Shown here: positions 37,468 to 45,849 of the stretch, in pieces | Layout: every line of letters begins with the position of its first letter | Position numbering within the stretch: position 1 is the first letter of the stretch | Origin: Caballeronia zhejiangensis | Lineage (GTDB): Bacteria > Pseudomonadota > Gammaproteobacteria > Burkholderiales > Burkholderiaceae | Reading direction: 5' to 3' | Assembly: GCF_000698575.1 (NCBI RefSeq) | Contig: NZ_JFHD01000006.1 | Span: 186,001 to 250,000, forward strand | Length of the DNA stretch: 64,000 nucleotides | Notes under the pieces: model-generated | The model's database searches: none | What the model was told of the DNA's origin: nothing | Seen by the model: only the letters and a program-made list of their open reading frames with translations | Translations under genes and position numbers: made by a program

Positions 37468-38268
37468 ATGCGCTTCGCATGGCGCAAGCTGCGGCTCGTC
37501 GCGCATCTGTTGTACGGCATGTGGATCGTCGCGACGCGCTTTGCCCGCGTGTCGGCGGCCGAACGCGCCGAGATGAATCGACTGTGGTCGCTCGAAATGC
37601 TGCGGCTGTCGGGGATGAAGCTCGTCGTGCATAACGACGAGGCGCGGCTCGATAGCGGCGTGCTCGTCGTCGGCAATCACATCTCGTGGATCGATATCTA
37701 CGTCATCAACGCGTGGCGTCCGACGCCGTTCGTGTCGAAGGCGGAGATCCGCAAATGGCCGGTGGTCGGCTGGCTTGCGCATCAACTGGATACGGTGTTC
37801 GTGCAGCGCGAGAAGCGCAGCGACGCGAAGCGCATCATGCACGAGCTCGCGGATCGTCTGCTCGCCGGCGAAAAGATGTGCGTGTTTCCGGAAGGCACGA
37901 CCTCGGACGGGCAAGCGCTGCTGCCCTTTCACGCAAACATGTTTCAGGCGGCGGTATCGGCGTCGTGCCCGGTGCAGCCTATCTGCCTGATGTACGAGGA
38001 TGCGCGCGGAAGGCAATCGACTGCGCCGGCGTATATCGGCGATATGTCGCTCAACGATTCGCTCGATGCGCTCTTGCGCGCGCGGCCGCTCACCGCGCAT
38101 CTGTACGTGTGCGATCCGCTCGCACCGGGCGCGGACCGGCGGTTGCTCGCGAGCGAGGCGCAGGCTTCCGTCGACGCCGCACTTCAGCGGATGCGTGGCC
38201 TACCCGCCGTCGCCGATGCGATGACGGAAGTGCCGCTCACTTCTTCATCGAGCAGCTCACCTGCGTGA
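37468..38268 (+). CDS. plsC: 1-acyl-sn-glycerol-3-phosphate acyltransferase
   Basis: Makes phosphatidic acid from lysophosphatidic acid at the inner membrane. The 266-residue protein has an N-terminal amphipathic/hydrophobic stretch, the catalytic NHISWID block (H71, D76), the FPEGTTSDG block and a typical VQPICLMYED segment. It starts 2 bp after the pyrC' stop, so is part of the yqgE-ruvX-pyr operon. Its last 32 bp overlap the end of the convergent apaH. Confidence 0.93.
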   Translation: MRFAWRKLRLVAHLLYGMWIVATRFARVSAAERAEMNRLWSLEMLRLSGMKLVVHNDEARLDSGVLVVGNHISWIDIYVINAWRPTPFVSKAEIRKWPVVGWLAHQLDTVFVQREKRSDAKRIMHELADRLLAGEKMCVFPEGTTSDGQALLPFHANMFQAAVSASCPVQPICLMYEDARGRQSTAPAYIGDMSLNDSLDALLRARPLTAHLYVCDPLAPGADRRLLASEAQASVDAALQRMRGLPAVADAMTEVPLTSSSSSSPA

Positions 38269-39073
38269 CGACGCGCTGCGCGGGATCGGCCGTCAGGCGC
38301 ACCGCCGACAGCTTGTTGCCCCACACGCAGCCCGAATCGAGGCAGAGAACGTCGTCGCGGATCATGAGACCGAGCGCGGCCCAGTGGCCGAAGACGATCG
38401 TCACGTCCTGCGTGCGGCGGTCCGGCACGTCGAACCACGGCATGTAGCCGGGCGGCGCCGCGTCGGGGCCGCCGTTGTTGGCGAACTCCATCGCGCCTTC
38501 GGGCGTGCAGAAGCGGATGCGCGACAGCGCGTTATAGATCACGCGCAGCCGGTCGGCCCCCTTCAGTGAGTCGTCCCAGCGATGCGGCTCGTTGCCGTAG
38601 AGCGACGCGAGCGTTTCCTTCCAGTTCGGTGCGCGCAGCGCTTGCTCAAGCTCGTGCGCGAGTTCCATCGTCATCGTCGCGTCCCATTGCGGCAACACAC
38701 CCGCGTGAACCATCAGCACATTGTTTTCGAAGTGCGCGACCGGCTTGTGACGCACCCACTCGATGAGATCGGCGGCGTCGGGCGCGGCGAGGATTTCATC
38801 GAGCGTGTCGCCTTTTTTCGGCTTGCGCAGGCCAGCGGCGACGGATAGCAGATTCAGATCGTGATTGCCAAGCACGACAGTTGCGCGCGAGCCGAGGGCG
38901 ATGATCTCGCGCAATGTCTGCAAGGACTTCGGACCACGGTTGATGAGATCGCCAGCGAACCAGAGCGGTGTGTCGGGTGATGGCGCGGCTTTTTTGAGGA
39001 GGCGCTGGAAGGGATCGCAGCAGCCCTGGAGATCGCCGAAGACGAGGGGAGCGGGGGAGGTGGCGATGGTCAT
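38237..39073 (-). CDS. apaH: Symmetrical bis(5'-nucleosyl)-tetraphosphatase
   Basis: Hydrolyses Ap4A to two ADP; also removes Np4 RNA caps in E. coli. The 278-residue metallophosphatase has VFGDLQGCCDPF (residues 11-22), FAGDLINRGPKSL and VLGNHDLNLL, and later MVHAGVLPQWD and the C-terminal CLDSGCVWGNKLSAVRL. All metal-binding positions are recognisable. Convergent and overlapping by 32 bp with plsC; divergent from rfbB across 341 bp. Confidence 0.96.
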   Translation of the reverse strand: MTIATSPAPLVFGDLQGCCDPFQRLLKKAAPSPDTPLWFAGDLINRGPKSLQTLREIIALGSRATVVLGNHDLNLLSVAAGLRKPKKGDTLDEILAAPDAADLIEWVRHKPVAHFENNVLMVHAGVLPQWDATMTMELAHELEQALRAPNWKETLASLYGNEPHRWDDSLKGADRLRVIYNALSRIRFCTPEGAMEFANNGGPDAAPPGYMPWFDVPDRRTQDVTIVFGHWAALGLMIRDDVLCLDSGCVWGNKLSAVRLTADPAQRVVTQVSCSMKK

Positions 39074-39164
39074 CTGGGAGACTTGTTGTCAGGCTTCTAA
39101 GAGGAAATCCGGGTGAGCGAAGATTATGGAACAGCGGCTGAGCACTGTCTCTTTAACCGACGGA

Positions 39165-39199
39165 TGCACAGGCGGGAATTACCCGCTGCCACCTGTGCA
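39165..39199. promoter_or_regulatory. Two-stem hairpin upstream of the O-antigen operon
   Basis: TGCACAGG (39165-39172) pairs perfectly with CCTGTGCA (39192-39199), and inside it GCGGG-AATTA-CCCGC (39172-39186) forms a second stem. No T-run follows. Upstream of the TATAAT at 39259, so it is more likely an operator or the end of another transcript than a leader element. Confidence 0.5.
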
Positions 39200-39296
39200 A
39201 CCATAAATCGCGAGCTGTATCAAGTTGTTATCCGCCTAGTTTTTGAATGGCGGAGCCTTATAATTCAGGGTTGACCAAACTGGGGCGGAATGCACG

Positions 39297-39321
39297 AAAA
39301 TCGGTCATATTTTCCGATTTT
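39297..39321 (+). promoter_or_regulatory. A/T-flanked hairpin in the rfbB leader
   Basis: AAAATCGG (39297-39304), 9-nt loop, CCGATTTT (39314-39321): a terminator-like stem about 35 bp downstream of the TATAAT at 39259 and 93 bp before the rfbB ATG. It could attenuate operon transcription. Confidence 0.45.
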
Positions 39322-39414
39322 GCTTTCATCCGCCGCAAGTGTCGCAATTTTTTTGCATATTCAAGCTTTCCCGAGGCGTAATGACCTGACGGAAAGCTAT
39401 AAAGAGGGCCACGT

Positions 39415-40476
39415 ATGATTCTCGTGACGGGCGGCGCCGGTTTCATCGGCGCCAATTTTGTGCTGGATTGGCTCAATGGTTCGGACGAACCCGTGCTCAA
39501 CGTCGACAAGCTGACGTATGCGGGCAATCTGGGAACGCTCAAGTCTCTGAAGGACGACCCCCGCCACATCTTCGAGCGCGCCGATATTTGCGACCGCGCC
39601 GCGATCGATGCGCTGCTGGCCAAGCACAAGCCGCGCGCCATTCTGCACTTCGCCGCCGAGAGCCACGTCGATCGCTCGATTCACGGCCCGGCCGATTTCG
39701 TGCAGACGAACGTCGTCGGCACGTTCACGCTGCTCGAAGCCGCGCGGATGTACTGGAGCAAGCTGCCCGAAGACGAGAAGCAGGCGTTCCGCTTCCTGCA
39801 CGTATCGACCGACGAAGTGTACGGCTCGCTTTCGGCCACCGATCCGCAGTTCTCCGAGACCACGCCGTACGCGCCGAACAGCCCGTATTCCGCGACCAAG
39901 GCCGGCTCCGATCATCTCGTGCGCGCGTATCACCACACGTACGGACTGCCGGTTCTGACCACCAACTGCTCGAACAATTACGGCCCCTATCAATTCCCTG
40001 AAAAGCTGATTCCGCTGATGATCGCCAACGCGCTCGGCGGCAAGCCGCTGCCGGTGTACGGCGATGGCCAGAACGTGCGCGACTGGTTGTACGTGGGCGA
40101 TCACTGCTCTGCGATCCGTGAGGTTCTCGCACGCGGCGTGCCCGGTGAGACGTATAACGTCGGCGGCTGGAACGAGAAAAAGAATCTCGAAGTCGTGCAC
40201 ACGCTGTGTGACTTGCTCGACCGCGCGAAGCCGAAGTCGAGCGGTTCGTATCGCGAACAGATCACATATGTAAAGGACCGTCCGGGCCACGACCGCCGCT
40301 ATGCCATCGACGCGCGCAAGCTCGAGCGCGAACTCGGCTGGAAGCCCGCGGAGACCTTCGAAACTGGTCTTGCGAAGACGGTTCAGTGGTATCTGGACAA
40401 TCAGGCGTGGGCCGACGAAGTGGCTTCCGGCGACTACCGGAAATGGGTCGAGACGAACTACGCGCAGCGCGCGTGA
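39415..40476 (+). CDS. rfbB: dTDP-glucose 4,6-dehydratase
   Basis: Second step of dTDP-L-rhamnose synthesis. The 353-residue SDR enzyme has [11 protein letters not shown] at the N-terminus, [11 protein letters not shown], the catalytic SPYSATKAG (Tyr158, Lys162) and [20 protein letters not shown], followed by [10 protein letters not shown]. All are diagnostic. The first gene of the surface polysaccharide operon; rfbA follows after 11 bp. Confidence 0.98.
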   Translation: MILVTGGAGFIGANFVLDWLNGSDEPVLNVDKLTYAGNLGTLKSLKDDPRHIFERADICDRAAIDALLAKHKPRAILHFAAESHVDRSIHGPADFVQTNVVGTFTLLEAARMYWSKLPEDEKQAFRFLHVSTDEVYGSLSATDPQFSETTPYAPNSPYSATKAGSDHLVRAYHHTYGLPVLTTNCSNNYGPYQFPEKLIPLMIANALGGKPLPVYGDGQNVRDWLYVGDHCSAIREVLARGVPGETYNVGGWNEKKNLEVVHTLCDLLDRAKPKSSGSYREQITYVKDRPGHDRRYAIDARKLERELGWKPAETFETGLAKTVQWYLDNQAWADEVASGDYRKWVETNYAQRA

Positions 40477-40487
40477 GGGGCTGAATC

Positions 40488-41381
40488 ATGGCGCGCAAGG
40501 GCATTATTCTGGCCGGCGGTTCCGGCACGCGGCTTTATCCGATCACCCATGCGGTGTCGAAGCAGCTGCTGCCTGTCTATGACAAGCCGATGATCTACTA
40601 CCCGCTATCCACGCTGATGATCGCGGGCATTCGCGACGTGCTCGTCATCTCGACGCCGCAGGACACGCCGCGTTTCGAGTCGATGCTCGGCGACGGCAGC
40701 CAGTGGGGCATGAATATTCAGTACGCGGTGCAGCCGTCGCCGGACGGGCTTGCGCAGGCGTTCATCATCGGGCGCGAGTTTGTCGGCAATGAACCGTCGG
40801 CGCTGATTCTCGGCGACAACATTTTCTACGGGCACGACCTCGCCAAGCAACTTGAGAGCGCGGACACGCGCACCGACGGCGCGACGGTCTTCGCCTATCA
40901 CGTGCAAGATCCCGAGCGCTACGGCGTGGTCGAATTCGACCAGCAGTTCCGCGCGCTGTCGATCGAGGAAAAGCCCGCGAAGCCGCGTTCCAACTACGCC
41001 GTGACGGGTCTGTATTTCTACGACAACCAGGTGTGCGACATCGCCGCGGACATCAAGCCGTCCGCGCGCGGCGAGCTCGAGATCACGGACGTCAATTCAC
41101 GCTATCTCGAACAGAAGAAGCTCGATGTCGAGATCATGGGGCGTGGTTACGCGTGGCTCGACACGGGCACGCACGAGTCGCTGATCGAAGCGGCCACCTT
41201 CATCGCGACGTTGCAGAAGCGCCAGGGTCTCGTGGTGGCGTGTCCCGAGGAAATCGCGTACCGGAAGCGCTGGATCGGCGAGGAGCAACTGCTCGCGCTC
41301 GCGAAGCCGCTGTCGAAGAACGCTTACGGTGCATACCTGCTCAATCTTCCCAAGGACAAAGTCGCATGGCCATCCAGGTAA
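40488..41381 (+). CDS. rfbA: Glucose-1-phosphate thymidylyltransferase
   Basis: First step of dTDP-L-rhamnose synthesis: glucose-1-phosphate plus dTTP. The 297-residue protein starts with [20 protein letters not shown] and [20 protein letters not shown], with [13 protein letters not shown] and [18 protein letters not shown] later on. Its end overlaps the rfbC start by 16 bp. Confidence 0.98.
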   Translation: MARKGIILAGGSGTRLYPITHAVSKQLLPVYDKPMIYYPLSTLMIAGIRDVLVISTPQDTPRFESMLGDGSQWGMNIQYAVQPSPDGLAQAFIIGREFVGNEPSALILGDNIFYGHDLAKQLESADTRTDGATVFAYHVQDPERYGVVEFDQQFRALSIEEKPAKPRSNYAVTGLYFYDNQVCDIAADIKPSARGELEITDVNSRYLEQKKLDVEIMGRGYAWLDTGTHESLIEAATFIATLQKRQGLVVACPEEIAYRKRWIGEEQLLALAKPLSKNAYGAYLLNLPKDKVAWPSR

Positions 41382-41917
41382 CGGCAACGGCGTTGCCCGA
41401 AGTCAAGATCATCGAGCCGAAAGTGTTCGGCGATGCGCGCGGCTTCTTTTACGAGAGCTTCAACGCGCGTGAATTCGGGGAGCACGTCGAGAGCGGTGTC
41501 GAGTTCGTGCAGGACAATCATTCGCGCTCGGCAAAGGGCGTGCTGCGCGGACTGCACTATCAGATTCAGCATGCGCAGGGCAAGCTCGTGCGCGTCGTGG
41601 AAGGCGAAGTGTTCGATGTCGCGGTCGATATCCGCAAGAGTTCGCCGAACTTCGGCAAGTGGGTCGGCGTGAACCTGTCGGAGGAAAACCACCGGCAGTT
41701 GTGGGTGCCGCCGGGTTTCGCGCACGGCTTTGTCGTGCTGTCGGAGTCGGCGCAGTTTCTCTACAAGACGACCGATTACTGGTTCCAGGCGCACGAGCGC
41801 AGCATCGTGTGGAACGACCCGGAGATCGGCATCGAATGGCCGATCGACTTCGAGCCGCTGCTCGCGGCGAAGGATGCGGCTGGCAAGCGGTTGGCGGAAG
41901 CTGAGGTGTTTGCATGA
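41366..41917 (+). CDS. rfbC: dTDP-4-dehydrorhamnose 3,5-epimerase
   Basis: Third step of dTDP-L-rhamnose synthesis. The 183-residue cupin has [36 protein letters not shown] (catalytic His in the LRGLHYQ block), [18 protein letters not shown] and [16 protein letters not shown]. The start at the ATG at 41366 ([13 protein letters not shown]) lies in the last codons of rfbA; its stop overlaps the rfbD start (ATGA). Confidence 0.97.
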   Translation: MAIQVTATALPEVKIIEPKVFGDARGFFYESFNAREFGEHVESGVEFVQDNHSRSAKGVLRGLHYQIQHAQGKLVRVVEGEVFDVAVDIRKSSPNFGKWVGVNLSEENHRQLWVPPGFAHGFVVLSESAQFLYKTTDYWFQAHERSIVWNDPEIGIEWPIDFEPLLAAKDAAGKRLAEAEVFA

Positions 41918-42840
41918 GCGGTGCCGTGAACGATCAACGTACTATCTTGATCACCGGGGCAAACGGCCAAGTGGGGTTTGAGCTTGCGCGAACGATGCAG
42001 GGTCTGGGGCGCGTCGTGGCCCTCGGGCGGAACGCGCTCGATCTCGCAGATCTCGACGCGATTCGCGCCGTGCTGCGCAATCTGCGGCCGGCCATCGTCG
42101 TTAACGCGGCGGCCTACACCGCGGTCGATCAGGCAGAAGCCGACCGCGACACAGCGTTCAGACTCAACAGTGATGCGCCGGCCGTGCTCGCCCAGGAATG
42201 CGCGAAGTTGGGCGCGCTTCTCATTCACTACTCGACTGACTATGTCTTCGACGGCGCAAAGCAGGGCGCCGCTTACGTGGAGAGTGATCCCGCAAACCCG
42301 CAAAACGTCTATGGCGCCAGCAAGCTCGCGGGGGAGCGCGCCATCGCCGATGCGCAGGGGACGTATCTGATCTTCCGCACGAGTTGGGTGTACGGTGCCC
42401 GCGGCAAGAATTTCGTTCGGACGATGCTCCGTCTTGGCGCAGAGCGCGACGAGCTTCGTGTCGTCGCAGATCAGATTGGCGCGCCGACCTGGTCGAATAC
42501 GATCGCGACGTCGACGGCTCATGTGGTCGCCTCAGGACTGCGCGCCGGTCAGGTGGACTATTGGGAAAGAAACTCGGGTATCTATCATCTGACAGCGGCA
42601 GGCGAGGCGTCTTGGTACGATCTGGCGCGTGCGGTGTTCGAGACCGCCATGGGAGAAAAGGCGCCGCGCGTCGTGCCTATCGAGGCGCGCGAGTATCCCA
42701 CGCCGGCACGTCGTCCTCAGAATTCACGTATGTCGAACGAAGCCCTCGCTGAGCGTTTCGGCGTCCGGCAGCCCGACTGGCGCGTCGCTCTCGAGCTCTG
42801 TCTGGCTGACTGCGACGTTTCTGCAACACGGCAAGTTTGA
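41914..42840 (+). CDS. rfbD: dTDP-4-dehydrorhamnose reductase
   Basis: Final step of dTDP-L-rhamnose synthesis, NAD(P)H dependent. The 308-residue SDR protein shows ILITGANGQVGFELART, NAAAYTAVDQAEADRD, STDYVFDG, and NVYGASKLAGERA with Tyr133 and Lys137, then RTSWVYGARGKNFVRTML. Coupled to rfbC by ATGA. The stop at 42838-42840 lies in the region where the next glycosyltransferase frame begins. Confidence 0.96.
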   Translation: MSGAVNDQRTILITGANGQVGFELARTMQGLGRVVALGRNALDLADLDAIRAVLRNLRPAIVVNAAAYTAVDQAEADRDTAFRLNSDAPAVLAQECAKLGALLIHYSTDYVFDGAKQGAAYVESDPANPQNVYGASKLAGERAIADAQGTYLIFRTSWVYGARGKNFVRTMLRLGAERDELRVVADQIGAPTWSNTIATSTAHVVASGLRAGQVDYWERNSGIYHLTAAGEASWYDLARAVFETAMGEKAPRVVPIEAREYPTPARRPQNSRMSNEALAERFGVRQPDWRVALELCLADCDVSATRQV

Positions 42841-43780
42841 GGTCGTCATCGACGCAATCGTTGAAGCCCGCTCGCGCGCCGGTGCTGTCGTAGTCTTTTA
42901 TCGACCCGACGCCGCCTGCTTCGACAGGGTTAATCGGCTGGCTGACTTAATCTTTGTCGTGGTGGTGGACAACACACCGCGTGACGAAGAACAAGACACT
43001 GCGTCACGTGCCGGTTCGCTCGATCCACGGATCGAATACCGCGCAAGCGGAATGAATCGTGGAATCGCAGCGGCCCAGAACGAAGGTGTCGATGCGCTGA
43101 TTTCGCGCGGATTCGATTACGGACTGCTCCTCGATCAAGATAGCGAGGCGTCGAAAGATTTGGTGGTCGGGCTTGTCGGCGCCATGCATGAGTTGAGAAA
43201 GGAAGGGCGCAGGGTTGCCTTGGTCGGGCCGGCCTATGACGATCCGCGCCTGGGTGGCGTAACGCCATTCGTGCGTTTCGGCGCGCTGGGCTTGACGCGC
43301 GTGCCGATCGTTGGAAGTGAGCCGCTCGAAGTCGACTTCCTGATTTCGTCGGGCTCGTGCATCGCGTTGTCCGAGTGGCACGTCGTGGGGCCGATGGACG
43401 AGTCGCTCTTCATTGACTTCGTCGATGTCGAATGGTGCGTGAGAGCGAAGCGCGCGGGATGTTCGGTGATCGGCCTGCCGTGGCTCACGATGCAGCATAG
43501 CCTCGGCGACGAACCCGCGCTCGTTCTGGGACGGACGTTTGCCATGCATTCTGCGTTTCGGCATTACTTCCTTTTTCGCAACGCGATCGCGCTCATTTTT
43601 TATCGACGATACATGCCGCTTGGCTGGAAGATTTCCGAGCTCGGCAAGCTCCCGGTGCGTGCGGTGATCTACCCATTGTTTTCCGGACAACCCGTCGAGC
43701 AAATCAGAATGATCGTCCGCGGTGTGGTGCACGGAATGATCAATAAGTTGGGGCCACTGCGTCAGAAGCACGGCAAGTAG
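42821..43780 (+). CDS. Rhamnosyltransferase-type GT2 glycosyltransferase, start uncertain
   Basis: A GT2 family transferase, probably adding rhamnose. It reads AVVVFYRPD, FVVVVDNTP, GIAAAQNEGVDAL, LLDQDSEAS (the DxD-like site), then GSCIALSEWHVVGPMDESL and FVDVEWCVRAKRAG, followed by a hydrophobic C-terminal part (FLFRNAIALIFY), as in RfbF/RfbN-type rhamnosyltransferases. No ATG, GTG or TTG occurs in frame between an ATG at 42629, deep inside rfbD, and a GTG cluster near 42959 that would cut off the first strand. I give a CTG at 42821 as a provisional start; a rare start or a sequence error is possible. Confidence 0.8.
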   Translation: MQHGKFEVVIDAIVEARSRAGAVVVFYRPDAACFDRVNRLADLIFVVVVDNTPRDEEQDTASRAGSLDPRIEYRASGMNRGIAAAQNEGVDALISRGFDYGLLLDQDSEASKDLVVGLVGAMHELRKEGRRVALVGPAYDDPRLGGVTPFVRFGALGLTRVPIVGSEPLEVDFLISSGSCIALSEWHVVGPMDESLFIDFVDVEWCVRAKRAGCSVIGLPWLTMQHSLGDEPALVLGRTFAMHSAFRHYFLFRNAIALIFYRRYMPLGWKISELGKLPVRAVIYPLFSGQPVEQIRMIVRGVVHGMINKLGPLRQKHGK

Positions 43781-43834
43781 TTCGATGCGCTGCGTGCCGT
43801 GGATTGCGATGGTCAAGAGTGAGTTGGAATCGAT

Positions 43835-45823
43835 ATGAAGCAGAAGTTGAGAGGGCTGGCGAGTTCGCGTCCGATGCGCGCTGCGTTTTCGCGGCTATCG
43901 CCGGGGTCACGCCGGATGCTGAGGAGGGCGGCGAAGGCGGCCTGGTGGGTCGCAACGCCGCACTTGATGCCGCAACGTCTGAAAATGCTCAGAATTCGCC
44001 GGCATCTGGGCGGAGTGGCGTCGGTGAATGTGCTGGGCGCGGCTGTGCAGATCAAGCCGGCGTACCTCGCGTTCAATCCGGAGCTTGGTCAAACCGCTTT
44101 GAACGCTCCGGCGCGCGATGGCCGGATTGCGTCCGATGTGGGGCGATACCGTATGGAGACCGACTGGCGGAACTTCCGCTACTCGTACGTGCCCCCGCGA
44201 CGGCCCGACCAACTGCGCGAGTTGGCTACTCACCCGCTGTTCAGCATCGTGGTGCCGGCATACAACACGCCGGAACTCCTGCTGCAACGCCTCCTGGCTT
44301 CCGTTCGGGCGCAATGGTACGGGCGCTACGAACTGATCATCGTCGACGACAACAGCCCGCAGGAGGCTGCGCGCGCTGCGTTGCGGCTTGCCGCTGGCGA
44401 TCGCGTCAAGGTCATCGCGCTTGACCAGAACCTTGGCATCTCGGGCGCCACGAACGCCGGGATTCGGCAGGCGTCTGGCGACTACATCGTATTCCTCGAT
44501 CATGACGACGAGTTGACACCGGATTGCCTGTGGGAGCTCGCTAAGGCCGTCGACGCGACGAATGCCGACTTCATCTACAGCGACGAAGACAAGATTCTGC
44601 CTTCCGGCGAGTTTTCTCTCCCGTTTCACAAGCCGGACTGGTCGCCCGATACGATCATGAGCACGATGTTCACGTGCCATGTCTCCGCAGTGCGGCGCTC
44701 GCTCGTCGAGGAACTCGGTGGGCTGCGCAGCGAGTATGACGGGGCCCAGGACTGGGATCTCGTACTGCGGATTGCCGAGAAGACTTCGCGCATCGTGCAT
44801 ATCCCGAAAGTTCTGTACCACTGGCGCGTGATACCGGGCTCGGTCGCTGCTGACCTTGCCGAGAAGCCTTACGCCGTCGATGCCAGCGTGCGCGCGCGCG
44901 AAGCGGCGCTTGTACGGCGAGGCCACGCGGGTGTGCTCGAACCGCTGTCCGATTTGCCGGGGCACGCGCGAGTCAAATATGCACTGTCGGGTGCGCCGCT
45001 GATATCGATCATCATTCCGAGCCGTGACAATGGCGAAGTGCTGGCGCAGTGCATCGCGTCGATCATGAAACTCACTGCGTATCGCCACTTCGAAATCGTC
45101 GTGATGGACAACGGTTCCCGTCAGCCGCAGACGCTCGATCATCTTCGCGCGCTTGCCGAGATCAATCAGGTGACGGTGGTGCCGCATGACTTTCCGTTCA
45201 ATTATTCGGAAATCAATAACGTCGGCGCGCGTCATGCTCGCGGCGAGATTCTTGTGTTTCTGAACGACGATACGGAAGTGATTTCACCCGACTGGCTTGA
45301 GCGTATGGCTGGCTACGCGCAACTGAAGCACGTCGGCGCTGTCGGAGCAAAGCTGCTGTATCCCAAATCGCGCCTCATGCAACACTGCGGCATTGTCAAT
45401 CTGGCGGCAGGGCCGGGTCACGCTTTCCTCGCCGCGGATGCCTATACGCCCGTGGCCTTCGCGCGCAACATTTTGGAGTACAACTGGCTGGCTGTAACCG
45501 GCGCGTGCCTGATGATCGAGCGCTCGAAATTCGAAGCCGTTGGACGTTTCGACGAAACGTTTCCGATTGCCTACAACGATGTCGATCTCTGCTTCGGTCT
45601 GACCGAAGCGGGGTATTACAACGTACTCTGCCCGTCGGTTGAACTGATCCATCACGAATCACTGACTCGGGGCGACGACAGCCTCGATCCGCGGAAGCTC
45701 GAACGTCTGGTCTGCGAGAGGATGCGCCTCTATCAAAAGCATCCGCGGTTCTTCATGCGTGATCCGTTCCACAACCCGAATCTGTCGCCGAACGACGTAC
45801 ATTTTCGAATTCCTGCGGGCTGA
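43835..45823 (+). CDS. Tandem two-domain GT2 glycosyltransferase
   Basis: A 662-residue cytosolic protein with two GT2 domains. A basic N-terminal part (1-130) precedes domain 1, which starts at FSIVVPAYNTPELLLQRLLA (residue 136) with DHDDE at 222-226. Domain 2 starts at LISIIIPSRDNGEVLAQCIA (389) with NDDTE at 477-481 and ends with AYNDVDLCFGLTEAGY. Such two-headed enzymes often add alternating linkages or build the repeat of an O-antigen. Separated from the previous gene by 54 bp. Donor sugar unknown; dTDP-rhamnose is a plausible one because the operon makes it. Confidence 0.9.
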   Translation: MKQKLRGLASSRPMRAAFSRLSPGSRRMLRRAAKAAWWVATPHLMPQRLKMLRIRRHLGGVASVNVLGAAVQIKPAYLAFNPELGQTALNAPARDGRIASDVGRYRMETDWRNFRYSYVPPRRPDQLRELATHPLFSIVVPAYNTPELLLQRLLASVRAQWYGRYELIIVDDNSPQEAARAALRLAAGDRVKVIALDQNLGISGATNAGIRQASGDYIVFLDHDDELTPDCLWELAKAVDATNADFIYSDEDKILPSGEFSLPFHKPDWSPDTIMSTMFTCHVSAVRRSLVEELGGLRSEYDGAQDWDLVLRIAEKTSRIVHIPKVLYHWRVIPGSVAADLAEKPYAVDASVRAREAALVRRGHAGVLEPLSDLPGHARVKYALSGAPLISIIIPSRDNGEVLAQCIASIMKLTAYRHFEIVVMDNGSRQPQTLDHLRALAEINQVTVVPHDFPFNYSEINNVGARHARGEILVFLNDDTEVISPDWLERMAGYAQLKHVGAVGAKLLYPKSRLMQHCGIVNLAAGPGHAFLAADAYTPVAFARNILEYNWLAVTGACLMIERSKFEAVGRFDETFPIAYNDVDLCFGLTEAGYYNVLCPSVELIHHESLTRGDDSLDPRKLERLVCERMRLYQKHPRFFMRDPFHNPNLSPNDVHFRIPAG

Positions 45824-45849
45824 ACGCTCTAGCGGTCCCGTTCGCGCCG

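Larger units (their letters stand above)
39074..39414. other. Divergent region apaH / rfbB with structured leader
   Basis: 341 bp without a gene, more A/T rich than the flanks. It contains a TATAAT at 39259-39264 with only weak -35 candidates, the complex hairpin at 39165-39199 and a shorter one at 39297-39321. I looked for the JUMPstart/ops sequence (GGCGGTAG) used by RfaH upstream of many O-antigen operons and did not find it. Confidence 0.6.
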
